Shown piece by piece: positions 5,838-7,769 of a DNA stretch of 7,769 nucleotides. The notes below the pieces were generated by a model. That model saw only the letters and a program-made list of their open reading frames with translations, had not been told where the DNA came from and ran no database searches. The position numbers were made by a program, and so were the translations under genes. This DNA comes from Candidatus Latescibacterota bacterium (GTDB lineage Bacteria; Latescibacterota; MVCY01). The stretch lies in the NCBI GenBank assembly GCA_030640765.1, contig DAOWIT010000145.1, positions 1 to 7,769 of the forward strand. Direction: 5' to 3'. The first letter of the stretch is position 1; the number at the start of each line of letters is the position of its first letter.

Positions 5838-5844
5838 TATCCAA

Positions 5845-6165
5845 TTGGCCCTTGAGGTTCTCAATCAGATTAAACAGGCTGAGACGAGAGCAGAACAGAT
5901 AGTTAAAGAAACCCAGAGGCGGGCGGGCAGGATGATTACTGAGGCCAAGTCTCAATTCCAGGTTGATATAAGGGCTACGCACTTGGCTGCCGATAGGCAG
6001 ATTAAGGAAAAAACAGAGGAGGCCCGACAAGAGGCAGATAAGCAGATTAGACAGTTAAAGGCCCAAGGGGAAACAGAGAGAACCAGACTGCGCCACCGGG
6101 CAGAGGCTACTATGGAAAAGGCGATCCTTTTCATTATCCAACACTCTTTCCCCTCAGAGTTATAA
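5845..6165 (+). CDS. V/A-type ATPase subunit H (Thermus subunit G), peripheral stalk
   Basis: A 106-residue coiled-coil protein that pairs with subunit E to form the peripheral stalk linking the catalytic head to membrane subunit I in V/A-type ATPases. The sequence opens ALEVLNQIKQAETRAEQIVKETQ, the usual start of this family, and continues as nearly unbroken alanine-, glutamate-, lysine- and arginine-rich heptads to about residue 95. It ends in a short hydrophobic patch (AILFIIQHSF) like the family's C-terminus. Length is typical. Initiation is at TTG with a perfect Shine-Dalgarno. The next gene encodes subunit I, as in Thermus operons. Simple coiled coils resemble each other, so the family call relies on the N-terminal pattern, length and neighbour. 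Confidence 0.85.
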   Translation: MALEVLNQIKQAETRAEQIVKETQRRAGRMITEAKSQFQVDIRATHLAADRQIKEKTEEARQEADKQIRQLKAQGETERTRLRHRAEATMEKAILFIIQHSFPSEL

Positions 6166-6277
6166 CTTGACAATAACGAGCGCTCATCGACCCGTCTTCG
6201 GGTGGGCACAGACGGTCCGAGGACAGGCCTTAGAGCTTCTGTTGTGGAGTACTACAGCTTAATCTAACATTGTCAAG
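6166..6277. other. Structured 112-bp spacer element bounded by 9-bp inverted repeats
   Basis: CTTGACAAT (6166-6174), directly after the subunit H/G stop, is the exact inverse of ATTGTCAAG (6269-6277). Between them are ACCCG-TCTT-CGGGT (6190-6203), GTC-CGAG-GAC (6215-6224) and the palindrome GAGCGCTC (6178-6185). The order would allow a closed multi-branch RNA fold. I recognise no known RNA family, tRNA or riboswitch, and no clear target-site duplication of a mobile element. It may be a leader or attenuator affecting subunit I, an mRNA processing site, or a decayed miniature element. The remaining bases to 6325 hold only the ribosome site for subunit I. Confidence 0.4.
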
Positions 6278-6325
6278 AGAGCACAATTCTTTCTTTGTTC
6301 ATATTCCAGAAATAGGAAGATACTG

Positions 6326-7769
6326 ATGGCCGTATCCCTGATGCAGAAAGTGCAAATATATGCGCACCTTTCAGAAAAAGATCGCTTAGTGGAAAGGCTT
6401 CAAGATGTGGGCGTCTTTCATGTGGTGAATTTCCACGAGAACTGCGCCCAGCCCGACCTGGTTAGCCCTCTCAGCGATCAGGAGATGCCGGTTCGTCAAT
6501 TGGAGGATACAATTGCGTCTGTCCAATTCGCCAGCGACTATTTGGCTGAGTTTGAGCAACCCAAGGGAATGCTTTCTAAGTTATCGGGCACAAAGATAGT
6601 GTTGAGCCCGGGGGAATACGAGCGGATAACCCTTCAATCCGACTATCGGCAGGTAGTGGAAAAGGCTGAAAACCTCAATACCAAAAGGGTTCACCTTATC
6701 GCTGAACACAACCGGCTTTTGTCGTTGCACAGACAGCTTATCCCCTGGACACCTTTGGATATTCCCTTAGAACAGATAAGGCCAACTGGTAGTGCGGACC
6801 TTTTTCTGGGCAGTGTATCCGTTGGGAAATTCGGCCAGTTAGAAGGCGAACTTTCTGAGATAACAGACCAGTTCGAGCTTATCAGGATTAATCAAGACGA
6901 ACGACAAGACCACCTCCTGCTTTTCTACTCCAAGGAGTTTTCCCCCCAGGTGAAAGAATCTCTTGCTCAGTTTGATTTTTCTGAGCTCTCTACTGTTGAA
7001 CTTAAAGGCACTCCCCAACAAATACTGAGAGAATTGGGGACCAGGCTCAGGAATAACCTTCAAACTCAACAAAGAATTATCGAAGAGAGCAAGGAATTGG
7101 CGACTTCTCGGTCGCAGTTGCTGGTATTGATAGATCACTATTCTAATTTGCTCCAACAAAGGTTGATCCAAACCAATTTTGCCCGTACTGCCCGGACATT
7201 TATGGCAGAGGGATGGATCAGAAAGAGAGAGTTCCCCGCTTTCAAAGAGAGCATAGAGACCGGATTTGAGGCAGTGAGAATGTTGCCCGCTGAGCCTTTA
7301 CCGGGGGAGGAGCCTCCAGTCTTGTTGGAGAACCCCAAGGTGGTTGAACCTTTCCAGATGATCACTGACCTTTACGGAACCCCGCGGTATTTTGATGTAG
7401 ACCCTAGTTTCCCCCTGGCCCCTTTTTTTGTCATCGCTCTGGGAATGTGCATAACCGACGCTGGCTACGGGGTGGTATTGGCCTTGCTGAGTTTTCTTGC
7501 CCTCCGATTCTTCCGGTTGAGCCAAGGTACTAAAAGACTGGTTCGGGTCTGTCTCTGGGGTGGATTGAGTACCATAGTGATCGGCATTTTGACCGGGGGA
7601 TACTTTGGCATCGACTTTACCTCCCTTCCTCCTGTATTCCAATCCCTTAAAGCATTACGAGGCAAGTTTATGCTGTTTGATCCCCTAAAAAGCCCCTTGA
7701 TATTCCTGGGGATCGCTTTGGCTTTCGGGTTTATTCAAATCTGTGTGGGGTTGCTGATCAGGTTTTACC
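6326..7769 (+). CDS. ntpI: V/A-type ATPase subunit I (subunit a homologue), 3' truncated by window edge
   Basis: The frame stays open for 481 codons from ATG 6326 to the edge; family members are usually 600-700 residues. Subunit I forms the stator half-channels for H+ or Na+ translocation next to the c-ring and docks the peripheral stalks. The N-terminus (MAVSLMQKVQIYAHLSEKDRLVERLQDVGVFHVV) is typical: a conserved strand, then a helix ending in GVxHV. Residues 1 to about 355 form the cytoplasmic arm, with coiled-coil segments near 105-140 and 225-270. The membrane domain is introduced by YGTPRYFDVDPSFPLAPFF (from Y350) and the signature GMCITDAGYG (G373-G382); further helices lie at about 383-397, 408-430 and 457-481. 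The essential arginine helix should be beyond the edge. AGGA (6314-6317), 8 bases upstream, supports the start. A 160-bp gap from subunit H/G is longer than usual for such an operon. Confidence 0.94.
   Translation, partial: MAVSLMQKVQIYAHLSEKDRLVERLQDVGVFHVVNFHENCAQPDLVSPLSDQEMPVRQLEDTIASVQFASDYLAEFEQPKGMLSKLSGTKIVLSPGEYERITLQSDYRQVVEKAENLNTKRVHLIAEHNRLLSLHRQLIPWTPLDIPLEQIRPTGSADLFLGSVSVGKFGQLEGELSEITDQFELIRINQDERQDHLLLFYSKEFSPQVKESLAQFDFSELSTVELKGTPQQILRELGTRLRNNLQTQQRIIEESKELATSRSQLLVLIDHYSNLLQQRLIQTNFARTARTFMAEGWIRKREFPAFKESIETGFEAVRMLPAEPLPGEEPPVLLENPKVVEPFQMITDLYGTPRYFDVDPSFPLAPFFVIALGMCITDAGYGVVLALLSFLALRFFRLSQGTKRLVRVCLWGGLSTIVIGILTGGYFGIDFTSLPPVFQSLKALRGKFMLFDPLKSPLIFLGIALAFGFIQICVGLLIRFY

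Larger units (their letters stand above)
5616..5844. other. Candidate replication origin or DnaA-controlled region with three DnaA boxes
   Basis: This 229-bp gene-free spacer lies between the bactofilin and V/A-ATPase genes. It carries two perfect DnaA boxes (TTATCCACA or its complement) at 5712-5720 and 5797-5805 and a near-match at 5701-5709. A 15-base sequence around the first near-match (5696-5710) recurs inverted at 5796-5810 with one mismatch. CTTGTA (5763-5768) and TACAAG (5784-5789) form a small inverted repeat between them. The middle contains repeats of AGCGA (5750-5754, 5776-5780; also TAGCGA at 5768). Only a mildly AT-rich stretch (5730-5760) could serve for unwinding, and no tandem TAG array is clear. 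oriC is one reading; DnaA control of the downstream ATPase operon is the other. A -10-like TATAGT (5757-5762) exists but has no good -35. Confidence 0.45.

Noticed and set aside
6167..6172. TTGACA, a perfect -35 box upstream of subunit I
   Set aside because: No -10-like hexamer lies 15-19 bp downstream (the sequence there is GC-rich), and the string is part of the inverted-repeat arm.
6166..6267. In-frame open stretch of 33 codons directly after the subunit H/G stop codon, as if from stop readthrough
   Set aside because: A stretch of that length open by chance is common; it lacks its own start with a ribosome site, and subunit H/G already has its full family length without it.

Overview
The window reads as a stretch of chromosome from an uncultured or deeply branching bacterium. 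All genes are on the + strand, base composition is near balanced, and most spacers are unusually rich in palindromes. Bacterial markers are RimO (ribosomal protein S12 methylthiotransferase), a bactofilin with an adjacent LytM/M23 peptidase, and an inner-membrane VWA protein. The ATPase genes at the right are of the V/A type rather than F type, which some bacterial lineages carry. I cannot assign a phylum with confidence. The mix of V/A-ATPase, bactofilin-M23 and trains of short hairpin repeats recalls candidate-phylum genomes, but that is an impression, not a result.

Left part (1-2963). The C-terminal 150 residues of a possibly secreted protein of unknown function enter from the left edge. 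A 140-bp spacer with several palindromes follows, the last of which almost touches the start codon of a 720-residue membrane-anchored VWA / glutamine-amidotransferase-like protein. The next spacer (2757-2963) holds four perfect hairpins whose centres are 36-43 bp apart. Each has a different stem but a loop of the form TNNA.

Centre (2964-5615). rimO is complete, with both sets of three cluster-binding cysteines. After it lies the best promoter of the window (TTGACT, 17 bp, TATATT), with an inverted repeat around its -10 box. It should drive a two-gene unit: a membrane-anchored M23 peptidase, then a bactofilin 5 bp downstream whose ribosome site lies in the last codons of the peptidase gene. 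Such pairs typically couple a cytoskeletal scaffold to local peptidoglycan remodelling.

Right part (5616-7769). The 229-bp spacer after the bactofilin gene has two perfect DnaA boxes and one near-match, two of them in tandem one helical turn apart and the third inverted. Together with the bactofilin-to-ATPase gene order, this makes it a candidate replication origin or a DnaA-controlled promoter region. A V/A-ATPase operon then begins with the peripheral-stalk subunit H/G (TTG start, perfect Shine-Dalgarno) and, after a 160-bp spacer bounded by 9-bp inverted repeats, subunit I, which runs off the right edge. The order H/G then I matches Thermus-type operons, so the proteolipid, E, C, F, A, B and D subunits are expected beyond the window.
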